A stretch of 64,000 nt of DNA from Anarhynchus alexandrinus (GCA_008711295.1 VUYV01000010.1:8328938-8392937), one strand, 5' to 3'. Counted from the first letter of the stretch, positions 36,271-48,467 are shown. The notes: a model not told the origin generated them from the letters alone. Made by a program: numbers and translations.

Positions 36271-37984
36271 TAAGGTACATAAGCCTGATTGCTTTATGGA
36301 ATGGATAGGGTAGGTGAGTAAATAAGAGAAGCGGAGCGCTGAGAAATAAGGAAACAAACAAAAAGAAAGTTTGCAAATGCAAAACACTGATGAGTTGCTG
36401 GCAGTCATTGCTTCCTGTGAAATCTGGCAAATTGGCAGGACGGCTGAATTGAATTATCTTCTGATTTTGGAGGGGAGTTAAAATATTAACAGCAGAGTGT
36501 CACCCACACTTCTCCTCCAGCACAGCCAGAACCCCCTGGCCTTGAGAGTTAGGGTGTTGAGAAAGGATATCTCCAAAAGTGAATGTTTTTCTGTCAGACA
36601 CCATCAATAGACCCGTCGATCAGGGACATGAAAAGGAGCTAGACTCACAAAAGGGAACTCTCCCACATCCTACTGGCAAATATACTGATCTGAGTGGAGA
36701 TATTCTCGAACAACCACACTTTTTTTTTAGAGTTTCTTGGAAAACTTCTTGTATCGTTGGTGTCAGACAAACCAGATGGGAGTTCTGAATTGATGATCAC
36801 ATTTTGAGGCTGGAATGCAACATCTGGACTTGATCAGCATTCCTCACAAACTGATCAATCATTAGGTGGAACTGATTACTACCATCTCCTCCTTTTACTC
36901 TTGAATCACTTAGAACTGTTTTTTTCTTTTTATGAAAAAAAAAAAGAAGACAGAAAGCATGAAACACAGCTGCTTTATAGGGACTGAGGTTATGTGAGTC
37001 ACAGTGACTAACTCATTACACATATCTCTTGTTGCAGTATCAAATGGAGCAGGGATGAGATAGATCTGCTCTAGTAAATATAAAATATCATGGGTCATAT
37101 TACTCAGCAACAGTGATTTTGCAGCAGCAGCAGTTTTGAAGTAAGACCTTTTCAATAAGTCACTATATATAGAAAGATTAGGACTAATGCTACTCGCGTC
37201 AGTGTCTGAGATCAGGGTTATTTAGGAGTATGCTATGTTTGATACAAACACACTCGCTGTGCCGTATTGTGCCAGCCTTGCCACAAGCTAAAACAGAATT
37301 GCAAAACACCAAAATAATTTTCCAGCCTCCGAAAAGTCTATCATCTTCCTTGCATTTGTCTTCCAGGAAAGAGAAAATGACAAGGCAATGTGCAAACCAG
37401 GCCACATGTGTACTCCACTGTCCTCACATGTGTTTCATATATCAGCACTATTGTCAGACACTGCAACCACTTCCCAAGTGGTGATAAAACCAGCTCCACC
37501 ACTGCCCTCCAGGAGAACCGCTGACTTGCCTCTCCCCATGCATGCCAGAGGTGCGCTGGAGGACCACATCTTTTGTATATGCCATATAGCATGACAAATA
37601 CACATTTCAGATCTGTGGTCCGTGTGTTTCCAGTGCCAACATGTGGCTCTAGGAAGTGAAAGACTGAAAGAACATACACAAGACAAGCCCAATATTTAGG
37701 TCCCGTGTGCACATCTCCACGGAGTTTGGACCCGCATATCCCAGTGGATATTCCTGCACCCAGTATGGTTTGTGGAGATGCAGATAAATTGCTTAATAGA
37801 AAATGGACTGTGACTGAAATTGTGCAAAATGTCCATTGTGAAACCTGAAAGCAGCTCCATTTTAGGACTATCTTGATCTGACTCATTTACTTTGACTTCT
37901 CTATTTTTTTTTTTTTTTTATCAAAAAGGAACCCAGGCCAGGTTCACTGCATAGTTCCTGGGCACTGTTACTATGAATCTTCTT

Positions 37985-38040
37985 TGCTTACTCTGGCATA
38001 AACCAGGAATTCCCCACTGAAATCAGGGGAAGGTTTGATT
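37985..38040. repeat. Ancient amniote repeat scrap (GGCATAAACCAGGA...CCACTGAAATCAGG)
   Basis: The string 'ctggcataaaccaggaatt' followed by 'ccccactgaaatcagggg' resembles a widespread old repeat motif of the type GGTGTAAATCAGGAGTAACTCC then CACTGAAGTCAATGG. A related motif occurs at 54301. Sequence divergence fits an insertion older than the bird radiation. Confidence 0.45.
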
Positions 38041-38664
38041 AGGATCTTTCCTTCAGCCAGCTGATGGTTTTTCATAGAAAGTGTGAGCATTTTGTGGATT
38101 TTCCTGGATTTAAAACAAAGACCAAAGAAATGTGGTGGTTTCCAATGAGTTTCACTTTGAGGTTCTGGGTCTGTTCATCATTTCATGCCCAAAATGAAAC
38201 ACAAGAAGTGAAAAAACAGAACTTGTGTCATGAAACTGAACAAAATGTTCCCACGAACTTTATGTGAAAGAAACCACAGAGTAACCTGCAAGCTTTAGAG
38301 AGACGTGACCACGCAACTCGCTTCCCACTGCTGAGTCAGGGTTCCCACGCAGTACTGCAGTCCTGGAAATGGACTGAACCTCTGTGACCCAGTCTCTCCC
38401 CTCTTTTCTTTGTGCTCTTACCATTAACAATGTGCATTTTGGGAGTTCTGCAAGCTCTGAAGCCAGAGCTGAGTTCCCGTGTGCTGGATATATTACTGGA
38501 TATAGAGAAAAGTGCTCCACAAACATCGAATAACTTATAATCTTCCCATCAGTAAACAGTTATCTGAATATTTTTCCTGATAAAGACACAGACATTTGTT
38601 TTGAAAATAACTGAATACTGATGGGGACAAGAGGTTATTTATCTGGTTCTAAAGGAACAAAGCA

Positions 38665-38775
38665 GAAGGAGAGAATAATTAGCACAGAGATATTCAATGA
38701 CTCACCTAAGGTAAGTCAGGGAGCTTTTGGCAAAACCAAAAGCCAAACTCTGTTCCTTGGAGTCCCTGCCTTGTC
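38665..38775 (-). mobile_element. Possible MIR-like SINE remnant (antisense)
   Basis: The plus strand reads 'gatattcaatgactcacct', 'aaggtaagtcagggagc', then 'aagccaaactctgttcc' and 'ttggagtccctgcc'. This is the order expected when the MIR tRNA-related and core regions are read in reverse: AGAGGTTAAGTGACTTGCC, AAGGTCACACAG, CAGAGCTGGGATT, GAACCCAGG..TCTCC. The match is diverged and partial. Confidence 0.4.
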
Positions 38776-39989
38776 ACAGGAACACCTCTCCAGTCACTTT
38801 AATTCTGAATCTGATTCTATGCATTTTCAGTTCTAACACTTTTAACAGCTCAGCTTTTCAAACTGTGTAGTAGTATAGGGAAACAATAACCCTGCAGTAG
38901 TGAAGGCAGCTGTAAGCAAGGACATGAGTGCTGTTCCTGTGAATTCCTGCAGCCCATGCTGTCAGGATCTTCATGTGCTATCCGAGAGAGATGAATTAAA
39001 ACATTTAAGTCGAAGTTAGGATTTTCCCAGGGAAAGGAAAAGGGTTATGCACAGTTTTCTCCCTTTTAAAGTGACTTTGTTTGTTTACTATTCTAAAATT
39101 ATTGCAAATGGTTTTTAAAAAGGGATAATGAAGTAGCAAGGAAGATGACAAACAGCTGATTATAGATAAAAGCTCCTTAGCAGCAGTGTCAGCTAGAGCA
39201 AAACGGAGAGAATTGCGTTGGCATTGGAAGCGTGCTCCTCTCCAGAGCTTTGATCCCATTCGTGCCTAAGCTGGTGATTTCCCCGAGAGGAGAGCCTGTC
39301 CCCACAGTGCCTGACACAAACATCTGCCTTCTCTTCTAGCATCACTATACACCCACGAATTTCCTGGCCGGGAGTGCACTTGGACAGCTCACCCGGGACA
39401 TCCCTAAGGGCTTTGTGTTTCTGGCAGCCTGGGAATTAAGTGATTTAGGATTGACATGCAGAGCAGGGTCTTCTGTAAGGGCAGTAAGTCCTCCACTGCC
39501 CCATTGTGGGGTGTAACAAAACACCTCTTAGATATGGAATAAGAAGGCTTGGGTGCATTTACTAAAGAAGCAAAAATACACATGAAATATAAGCAGTAAT
39601 GTGCACAAACAAGATACAGCCTAGAGAGCACAACACATGGGATTCAAACATTCCTAGTTGAATGGTTTTACACCCCAAAGCTCCTTCAGCACTTGTTGTA
39701 TTCACAGTCATACTGTACGTGAAATTCATCTGAATCTTGTTTCCTTGGCCTATGGGGTATTTTCATGTACAAATTAGGCTGGCCAACATTCCCTTTCTGC
39801 AAAAATTCCCAGGAGTGCAACTTAAATGTTATTAAAAAGCCTAATAAAAGAAGAGTGCACATTTAATAATGTTAGAATAACACAGCCATTGCAGCGTGGT
39901 GTGCCTGCAGTTCCAAGCAAAGTGAGAATATGGAGGCACTAATGCACTTATTCAGAAAAAAACCCAAACCATAATTATCAACAGCTAGG

Positions 39990-40031
39990 AAGGACCCATG
40001 GGTCCTTGCAGACCCATGCAGAATGCATGGG
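39990..40031. repeat. 18-bp perfect palindrome followed by an 8-bp-stem hairpin
   Basis: Positions 39990-40007 form an exact 18-bp palindrome (aaggacccatgggtcctt). Five bases later, 40013-40020 (cccatgca) and 40024-40031 (tgcatggg) form a hairpin with 8-bp arms and a 3-nt loop. The CCCATG string occurs in both. By base count an 18-bp perfect palindrome is expected about 0.25 times in 64 kb of random sequence, so the pair together is uncommon. No repeat family is recognised. Confidence 0.85.
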
Positions 40032-40490
40032 AACATTTTCAGGACCCCCAGGTTGGACCTTGTCTATGACCCACTTGTTTGGCCATGGTCCGAGCATGGA
40101 CGGGGACTGTCCTGTTCCTGTGTGCAGTCCGTGAAAGGCAGCGGCCACTGAGGCCAGTGCAGTAACGCCTCCCTCACAACATTAGCGCTGTATCCCTTAT
40201 ATGTGAGAGCTGGATACTATGAGTGGATGGTGCAGATTTTGCGCCTTTGTCATCTGCCATGCTGGGATACTTCTCTGTACATATTCCCTTCACCTTTGCC
40301 TTGTCTTCCTGACATTTATCTTTCCTCTACAACATGTCATGCTTTCCTCCCACTTAGGTGTCCTAGGATGACTTTTCTCCAGGGCACAAGGTCTAACACA
40401 AGACCTAGGTATCAACTTAGGCCCACTTGATGGAGGGATTAAAGAGAGCACTGGGAGCCATGAAACCATGCATGAAACCAGAAGGGTGGG

Positions 40491-40514
40491 TGGTTTCACT
40501 GAAGGGATGGGAGG
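40491..40514 (+). repeat. Dispersed 24-bp motif, copy 1
   Basis: The 24 bases from 'tggtttcact' to 'gaagggatgggagg' recur about 10 kb away at 50641-50665 with a single inserted C. A match this long is unlikely by chance in unique DNA. The flanks do not align clearly by eye, so it is either a small repeat remnant or coincidence. Confidence 0.6.
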
Positions 40515-42289
40515 AGAGGCTGCAGGGCATGACCTGCTGCAAACCACAGTTCAGGTCTCCATAGCCTCTACCAATGGCTCTGTCCACCAGCCTACACTGT
40601 TTCCCCAGAGTAGAAAGCAATATTCTTGGCAAAGTAAAGCCTCATGAACTATAAATTAATCCACTGCAAATAAATACCCTATATAAGAAACAAACCTTTT
40701 AAAAAAAACAAAACAAAACCTGGAACAGCAGGGCAGTATCTGAGTTTTGAATAGAAATGGATTTAGTTTGGCTGTGGCACAAGGACAGCAGGAGCATTCA
40801 AAGCACTGCAAGCCGCACGCAGGGACTCTGGTGGGGACGCTTCCTTCGAGGCAGGAATTCTCCCGCACACAATGGTATTGTTATGCATTAAGCAATTTTT
40901 TTTTCCTCTTGGGGTGCGGGGGCGTGATGGGAGAGAGGAAGGCTCACTCACTCTGCCGTGTGGTCACATCAGCCACACTATGTTTGCTTAGAAATGACTA
41001 CTGCCCAGTTTAGCACCACACTGGTGGTTTGGTTTTTGTTGTTTTTTTTTTTTTTTCCAGGTTAAGCAAATAACAGAGAAAGAAAACCCAACTGGCTCTC
41101 TTTGCAGGAGGCAGGCCTTATATGCTGGTGTTTCAGACCCTCGGAAAAATCCTCAGTTTTGAGGAAGCAAAATGAAACATTGGCACTTCGCTCATGCAAA
41201 GGAGAGAGAGAAGAGGGCCTGGGATGACGAGAAGGCGCTTGCATTTTCTTATTGCTTTTCTAGTTCAAAGTGAAGAAAATACAGAGCAACGCGACAGGGG
41301 AAGGTCATCTTTTAGCAGATGCTTCTCTCTAACAATCCCACATGCTTTTTTGTCCTGACATTGAATAGTGTGGCTCCATAGTTCAGACTACAGCAAGACC
41401 CTACAGCCTGTTTTTCTTGTGTAGCTTCACATGGCTTTTTTCTGTCTCTAGAACATTTTTGCCCTATTCTCCTTCTGACCTGCTAGTTATCTTTTGCAGA
41501 AAGTTAAACAGAATTTTTGAGAATATTATAGGAAGTCGATCAAGCTGGGTTTGAGTTACAGGTCATTAAAGTTCACTGTAAGATGAAATTTTTACTATAT
41601 AAACACTGTTAAAACCTAGACTACCAGCCAAGTGTATCCATGAACCATGGGAAACTTAGGAGCAGTGGAGGCAGGTAAACCTCAGAAGATCTATGCTTGA
41701 TCCTTGTGCAACGCTTTCCTTGCTTATTAAAGGAAAGGAGCCGTTGAAGACACTTTAATGTTAAAATTTAGTAGTATTTAGTTTGGTTACTTCGCATAGA
41801 CAAGATGCCACTTCTTCCTGTGGGCTTTTTGTGCCTAGTAAAATCCAGCCACTGAGGGATTTTTTTGCTGCTTTTACCTTTCAGCTGTAACATTAATAAA
41901 TGCAAAGGTAATGAGATTTTCTGTCTTTTTAAAACTAATTTTGCAAGTAAACTCCCTTGAATTCTTTGAATGCATCGCTCAAAATTTTATGGTCATATCC
42001 TCTGGGATTATTTAAAACACTTTAGGTTTGAAGAATATGTTTTCTTTTCAAGCGTTATTTGTAGTAAGTATGGGAGAGAAAGGGTTATTTTTTTTTTTTC
42101 TGTGGCTTATATGTAAGTGAAATGACATTTTAACAATCTCTTTAGTATAGCCTTGCTGTGCTGGGACCTCTGTTGCCTGCTGTCTTACTTCTTGGCCTCT
42201 AAATAGAGAGTTATTTTCAATTTCTCCAGTTCCTAATGTTTTAAATGGAACTACTGTTCCCCTTAGAGCACCCAGTGGCTGGCTGGAGA

Positions 42290-42600
42290 CCTTTATTGAT
42301 ATATATAAATTACTCCAGTCCCCAGGGCTGGCTACAGATCCAATCATATTGAGCTAATGCGCATATAAATAAAAACCTGGAAGTATGGTTTATGGCAATA
42401 AGTAGTGCAGTAGAAGTTTATACCATCCTGCAAAGACACCTTGATACATTGCTGATAATCTCTGTAATGTATTTAAAGCAGCAGTCTGTAGATTCAAGGC
42501 TGAAAATTTCACTCATCAAAGCCATAAATCTCAGTGAGCTTCTGTTGATTGGCCTGGAAAAGAAGGAATTTCCCCAATCCAGGAGGAGCCAAAATTAAAG
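42290..42600. other. Candidate conserved noncoding block with octamer-like core
   Basis: Complex unique sequence including 'tccaatcatattgagctaat' and the self-complementary octamer 'atgcgcat' at 42357-42364, followed by 'ataaataaaaacc'. Homeodomain, CCAAT-like and POU-like cores sit close together. The plus-strand frame at 42392-42598 (68 codons) lacks motifs. The texture fits an enhancer; this is not proven by the sequence alone. Confidence 0.25.
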
Positions 42601-44628
42601 GATGTTGGCCTTTTGGTGGAAGGCACCAAGCAGGGTGATGCCAGGGTGTAAGTCAAGTGCATCAGGCTCAGCGGCCAGGCAAGGTTAAAGACATTTCCTG
42701 ACATCTTGGTATTTGTCCAATTGCCAGCTTTTGCAGCTCATGGATGATTCCCACTTTTGCATAGAATGATTTGCTGCCCTCTAAACAAAACAATAATAAT
42801 CTGATGTCCAGGTGATTAAGATGACAGCATCTGAATTATTCAGGCAAACAATGTTAAGCTGAACCATCAGGCTAAACCCTGAATGGAGAGCACAGCAGGT
42901 AACTGTTTTCTGCTCGGGGCATTGCTGGGACAGGTACATGACCCAGACAGTTGCGCTACTGCCTCTTGCTGCACTGGGAAGGTAACTCACCGCAGCCTCG
43001 GAAAGATACATGCCAACATATCCCACACCTTTACTGAATCTGGATCTCACTGGGTTTAAACACCTCAGCTGTTAAAGCTAATTATAACTCAAACACACCA
43101 ACAGTGAAACAGTGACATCCTGGGCAGAGATAGTCCATATGGCTCGCCCATGTCTCTTCTCTTCAGCGCTGGCCTCTGGGAAAGGGACTGTCTTGCTTTT
43201 CCCTGCAGCATCCAGCAGAATGACCACAGTGCCTCGTCCCTGTGGCTCTGCAGAGAGCAAGGAGCGAACCTTGGACTGCTAATGACAATGACGCTAATCC
43301 AGTAATCCCTATTAGTAACCAGGAGTGCCTTGAGCAGAAAACGTAACAGACGGTCCCATTGTCAGTTCTCGGGAAGGTCCTAAGAAGGCCCGGGGGTGAC
43401 TGAAAGGGATCAGAAGGGAGCAGGACAGGTACCAGTGTGGCAGCCCAGGCCATCATCCCACACTTGCTCCCAGTTTGCTACCTTGGATTTGCCAGAAGCA
43501 GAGCAGTACTTTTATTAATAAGCTACTGTACCATGGCACGGCACTAAGGTCTTGAGGCAACTTTGGCAGATGTAAGACAGGGCATTATATATATATAACT
43601 GATGCTAGATGAGCACTGTAAGATACTGCCAACTTTACACAACTTTATTTCTTCATTTTCAGATCCTTCAGGCACCAATTTCACTGCTTCAGAAAAATGA
43701 TTGTAACTTAAAGGAAAACTGCAGTATGAGTTGTCAAAGCAGCCTTTAGAAATACTTGTCACTCTTTCAGTATCATAGTCTGTGGAGCTGTCATTGCTGT
43801 CTCTGGGTGCTGCCATTTTAATGTCACCTCTTTGCTTTCCCTCTCAGAAAGTCATGGAGGAACCAAAAAAAAAAGAAGTTTAAAAGTTCTTGTTAAGTCT
43901 CCTGGAGTGTTGAACCCAGCAGATTCCAATGAATGTGAGAGCTGCAGAGATTTACTCTAGAAAACCATATATCAGTAGTCAACTGAGTACTTAAAAATTG
44001 TACAGAACTATTAAGAAAGCAAACGTATCAGGTTTTGGAAGTGATTCTAACTCTGAGTCTCAGCGGACAAGGTTCAGTGTTTAGTGTGTTTAGCCAGCTG
44101 CCACGTCACCATCCTATATTTAACGATTTTCCTGTATTTAAAGCTTTTTCCACACTTACATCTAAGATGGTTTGACTGAAATTGGGTTTAAAACTTGGTT
44201 TAGTTAATCTTGTGCATAGTACTGTGTGGCTACTTGCAGAACAATTTCAAGTTAGCACACTTTAATTTAGTAAGGAATCATGAAGCAATTCAATTTAAAA
44301 CCATTAAAACAATTTTAGAGTGTCTGCCCAAGGGTTTTGCATGTTTTCACTAAATGAGTTTTAAAAATACATTTAGTTAAACTGATGGAACTTTAAGTAT
44401 CAATAAAGGCTTTATCTTACAAACACTAATGCTTGTCTTCAACGAGTCCTTTGCATCTGCTTAGATGTCTGTCTCCAGCATCAGGGCATTATCAGTTACT
44501 GTATGTAAGAAAAAGCTTTGGTTTTGATCTCTTTCAAATGAACTCCTTTAAAGAAATGTCTTTCCTTTCCTTTCTCTCTTGTTTTTAGTGTAAGGCGATC
44601 TGATCTTTGCTTCCCTGGGCTGAAATTT

Positions 44629-45946
44629 ATGTGCCAAAACCTCAGTCTTGCTTCTTCTACCCTCAGGGTAGTGAGGGAGCTGGTGGAAGTGCTCCCCAAG
44701 CCACTTACCATCATTTCTCAGCAGTCCTGGCTAACTGGGGAGGTCCCAGTTGACTGGAGGTCAGCAAATGTGATGCCTGTCTATGGGAAGGGCCGGAAGG
44801 AGAATCCGGGGAATTACAGGCCTGTCAGTCTGACCTCGGTGCCAGGAAAAGTAATGGAGCAGATCATCTTGAGTGTCATCACACAACATATACAAGACAA
44901 CCAGGTGATCAGGCCTGATCAACATGGGTTTATGAAAGGCTCCTCCTTGAGTGACCTGACACCTTTCTATGACAAGGTGACCTGCTTAGTGGACAAGGGA
45001 AAGGCTGTGGATGTTGTCTACCTAGACTTTAGTAAAGCCTTTTGCACCATTTCCCACAGTGTTCTCCTGGAGAAACTGGCTGCTTATGGCTTGGATGGGT
45101 GTACTATTCTCTGGGTAAAAAACTGTCTCACTGGCCAGGGTGGAGGAGTGGTGGTGAATGGAGTTAAACCCAGTTGGCGGCCCATCACAAGTGGTGTTCC
45201 CCAGGGCTTGGTATTGGGGCCAGTTCTGTTTAATATCTTTGTCAATGACCTGGATGAGGGGATCGAGTCCACCCTCAGTAAGTTTGCAGACAACACCAAG
45301 TTGGGCAGGAGTGTTGATCTGCTTGAGGGTAGGATGGCTCTACAGAGGGATCTGGACAGGCTGGATCAATGTACCAAAGCCAATGGTATGAGGTTCAACA
45401 AGACCTAGTGCCGGGTCCTGCACCTGGGTCACAACAACCCCATGCAGTGTTACAGGCTTGGGGAAGAGTGGCTGGCAAGCTGAAAAGGACTTGGGGGTGT
45501 TGGTCAACAGCCGGCTGAGAGTGAGCCAGCAGCGTGCTCAGGTGGCCAAGAAAGGCAATAGCATCCTGGCCTGTATCAGCAATAGTGTGGCCAGCAGGAC
45601 TAGGCAAGTGATCGTCCCCCTGTACTCAGCACTGATGAGACTACACCTCGAATACTGTGTTCAGTTTTGAGCCCCTCACTACAAGAAAGACATTGAGGTG
45701 CTATAGTGTGTCCAGAGAAGGGCAATGAAGCTGGTGAGGGGTCTAGAGCACAAGTCTTATGAGGAGTGGCTGAGGGAACTGGGGTTGTTTAGCCTGGAGA
45801 AAAGGAGGCTGAGGGGAGACCCTACCACTCTCTACAACTATCTGAAAGGAGGTTGTAGTGAGGTGTGGGTTGGTCTCTTCTCCCAAGTAACAAGCGATAG
45901 GAAAAGAGAAAATGGTCTCAAGTTGCACCAGGGAAGGTTTAGTTAG
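44629..45946 (+). pseudogene. CR1 ORF2 reverse transcriptase, inactivated
   Basis: The first frame (44629-45408, 259 codons) shows non-LTR reverse-transcriptase motifs in order: [16 protein letters not shown] (residues 62-77), YLDFSKAF with the first catalytic Asp (131-138), GVPQG...LGPVLFNIF (about 189-204) and FADN (219-222). In active enzymes the last motif is F/YADD, so the second Asp is replaced by Asn (codon 45292-45294). A stop at 45406-45408 ends this frame inside the region after the catalytic core (FNKT, then CRVLHLG). The reading shifts near 45480, continues in another frame with stops at 45668-45670 and 45704-45706, reaches the motif [14 protein letters not shown], and shifts again near 45940. 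At least three stops and two frameshifts make it non-functional. The ATG at 44629 is not the natural start. Confidence 0.93.
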
Positions 45947-46132
45947 ATATTAGGAAAAATTACTTCACCAAAAGGGTTGTCAAGCATCGGAACAATCCCT
46001 GGGAATATTTAAAAGATGTGTAGATGTGGTGCTGAGGGACATGGTTTAGTGGTGGACTTGGTAGTGCTAGGTTAACGGTTGACATGATGATCTTAAAGGT
46101 CTTTTCCAACCTATGCAATTTTATGATTCTAG
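44629..46132 (+). mobile_element. CR1 LINE retrotransposon, 5'-truncated copy
   Basis: A plus-strand CR1 copy of about 1.5 kb. It begins inside ORF2 just before the reverse-transcriptase core and runs to a CR1 3' end ('atgatcttaaaggtctttt', then 'ccaacctatgcaatttta', then 'tgattct'). CR1-type sequence becomes recognisable from about 44650 (encoded LRVVRELV...); the exact 5' break is uncertain. The 3' terminus carries only one unit of the usual 8-bp repeat. No target-site duplication is visible, as is usual for CR1. CR1 is the dominant LINE of bird genomes; this copy is dead. Confidence 0.95.
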
Positions 46133-47464
46133 ATCACATGAGCCTGACTGGCATGACTGGACATGGTGCCCGTCAACTTTTTCTCTCACAGTCCCACAGA
46201 CCAATGCAGGTAAAAAAATCAGGCAGAGCCTCTTCAAACCAAAGCAGTAGGTACTCATCCAAAAGGTGGTCAGATCCATACGTCTATTTCTCCTCAACAA
46301 AACTTTCCTCTTTAGAGTTTCTTTAAGCCCATTTAAGGCCATGGTTGTTTGGAAAAGGTTTGCTAAAGATTCTCCCATCTTATTTTTTCTTTCTCTCATC
46401 TGCTCCAGGCAACTCACTTTGTGCAACCTTTTTTCTAGCCTGGGTCTAGGTAAGGTGCGGGGAGACTGGCTCTTGTTCTCTGACATTTTGTCTCCTGTCT
46501 GCTGCACTGCTATGAGCTCTGTTGATCACACTGCATGTGCTTGAGAAGTGCAATATCAAGCAGGTGAACCGAGGTGCATGTATGAAAAATAATGTTACAA
46601 CTCATTCTTTTATGGTCCCAGTTTTTTCTCCACTTCTGAAAAAAAATAGGAAATGAGACAAGTAAATACGAGTTAGAATTCAGAAAGAGTTTTCATGTCG
46701 CAGGATCCTTGGGCTCCCACGGAAACCTTCTGCAAGATCTCCAAGGGATTTGTGTATGATAAATGTTGAGGACAAGGGAACCAGCAGCTTTTCTTTCAAT
46801 TAGCAACGCAGCAGCAAAAGACTGCAAGGCACCTCCTGAGTCACTGAGTCCGGAGCTTTGTGGTTGCAAACAAACAATGGCACATAATCCCTTTTATAAA
46901 ATGATCACGTTCCACCTTGAAAGCCATTAGGTTTTGGGAGCAGGACTGATCCCTACTGCTAACCCTGTGAAGCCCAGAACAAATATCTGAGCTCAAGATA
47001 ATGCTACTTACAACAGGATTAAATCCCTGCTGGGTGCCCTATAGTTGCAACCACAGGGGAACTCCGCCAGTAGCAGCATGACTTTGGCACTCCATTTCCA
47101 TGTAAGGGTAAAATTTGCTCTATTCTTCCTCATAATTAGGTGCAGCGACTAGATCCGGCTTTATATTGCGTCATACTTGCTTCTATGCAGGGGCAGATGC
47201 AGCATTGAATGGAGGGCTGAGAAGCCACATGTCATGGGGACATGTGTGGTACAGACATCACTGGAGGGATGCTCCGTTTCCTTTAGTGCCCTCCAATTCC
47301 CTGTGCTCACTCTGGGTAATGGCCATCAGTTGGGATTTTGTGCATCGCCCTCCTATGAGCAAGACTAGCTCGTGGTCCTGACAGAGATCTGTATGGTGAA
47401 TGGGATGCAGGCAATGGTAAACGCTCGCCTTCTACTAGAGGTATTACTTTTTCTCCTTCTCTTG

Positions 47465-47530
47465 AAGGACCTGATCCAAATGACAATGAAATCTGCAGAA
47501 CTCCGCTAACTTAATGCAGATTTGGATCAT
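47465..47530. repeat. Ancient amniote repeat scrap with terminal inverted ends
   Basis: 'ggacctgatccaaatgaca' opens the segment and 'gcagatttggatcattgcc' closes it. The 9-mers gatccaaat (47473-47481) and atttggatc (47520-47528) are exact inverted copies 38 nt apart. A nested 7-bp pair (atctgca 47491-47497, tgcagat 47515-47521) offers an alternative fold. This layout matches an old dispersed amniote repeat with GGACCTGATCCAAA ... TTTGGATCAGGCCC ends. Confidence 0.5.
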
Positions 47531-48427
47531 TGCCTGCGGCTCTTCCTCTTCAGGAATTCCTTCCATGCCTTCTCAGACAAAGAAGGTGACCACATCCTTA
47601 CATCGTGCAAGTTGTTTAGTTTGGACTGAGGGAACCGATCTGTCAAACAGGCAAACAAATGGGCATGAGCCAAAGGACTTGGGGAGAGGTGGGATGATCC
47701 AGTGGTTGGGCTATAACAGTCCCTGTAAGACTATAAGGAAAACCCATGTTCTCTTATGGTATGGTGTCAGTAGCACTCATGTACCCTATTCAGTTCAATG
47801 CAGGAAGGGGTGGAGAAAGGTCCGCACAGCCATGTCTCTGCCGTGGACCCAGAGCAGGAGCGTCACATGAGTGGGATGCTAATGTCATGCTGCAACCCCA
47901 ATGGCTCAGTGCTAAATGTGCCGCTGCTCTACATCCTGGGTGGTGCGTGGATGGGGGGGTACCACCCCACAACAGAAGTGCTGTAGGAGAGCTGTAAGGA
48001 GAAGAGCGAAGTCCAGGTGGCTCCTGGATACAGCCCAGCATCAGAGCTGAGCACTGGACTTGCGCATGTGGCTGCAGTTAAGCCCATTCAATAAGAGTTT
48101 AAAGGTGCAGAGTGCAGCAAAGGCAGCTGCAGGGCCGTAATGTCACCTCACATGGGAGCCCGCACGGTTTCCTTGGCTGCCGGCCCTCCTCTGCTGTTTT
48201 TGATGCCCTAACCTGCTGACCTGAGCCTGCCCCGATCTCCTCACATGCCTTTCTGAGCTGCCACCTGCTTAGTTGCCTTGTTTTCAAATGAAAAGGTTTT
48301 TGGACAAACAGGAGCATTCTTCTTTTCTTCTATCCTTAAAACCGTGGTCCGGTGGTGGCAGTGGGAAGTGTGCATGGCAATTGCAGCAACAGGACCTGCA
48401 GACCTGGTCCTGCCTGCTGATGGGGCT

Positions 48428-48467
48428 GTTTGTGGGGCTTTGGGGCAGTTTGTGGAGCTTTGGGGCA
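48428..48467 (+). repeat. 20-bp tandem duplication
   Basis: The unit 'gtttgtggggctttggggca' (48428-48447) is repeated at once at 48448-48467 with one G-to-A change. The region is G-rich on this strand, with several GGGG runs, so a G-quadruplex is conceivable. More likely this is simple slippage duplication. Confidence 0.85.

Larger units (their letters stand above)
35701..44628. other. Noncoding sequence with scattered old repeats
   Basis: No gene is supported. The minus-strand frame at 37341-37886 (181 codons) lacks domain structure and overlaps plus-strand frames. Runs of 16 T at 37904-37919 and 15 T at 41042-41056 are present, and 42086-42100 is also T-rich. Specific items at 36227, 37985, 38665, 39990, 40491 and 42290 are listed separately. 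43500-44600 is AT-rich and featureless up to the CR1 insertion. Confidence 0.65.

Noticed and set aside
37341..37886. Minus-strand open frame of 181 codons
   Set aside because: No recognisable family, no splice context, and overlap with plus-strand frames; judged a chance frame.
37904..37919. Run of 16 T as the poly(A) tail of a minus-strand processed pseudogene
   Set aside because: The sequence beside it encodes nothing recognisable and has no target-site duplication.
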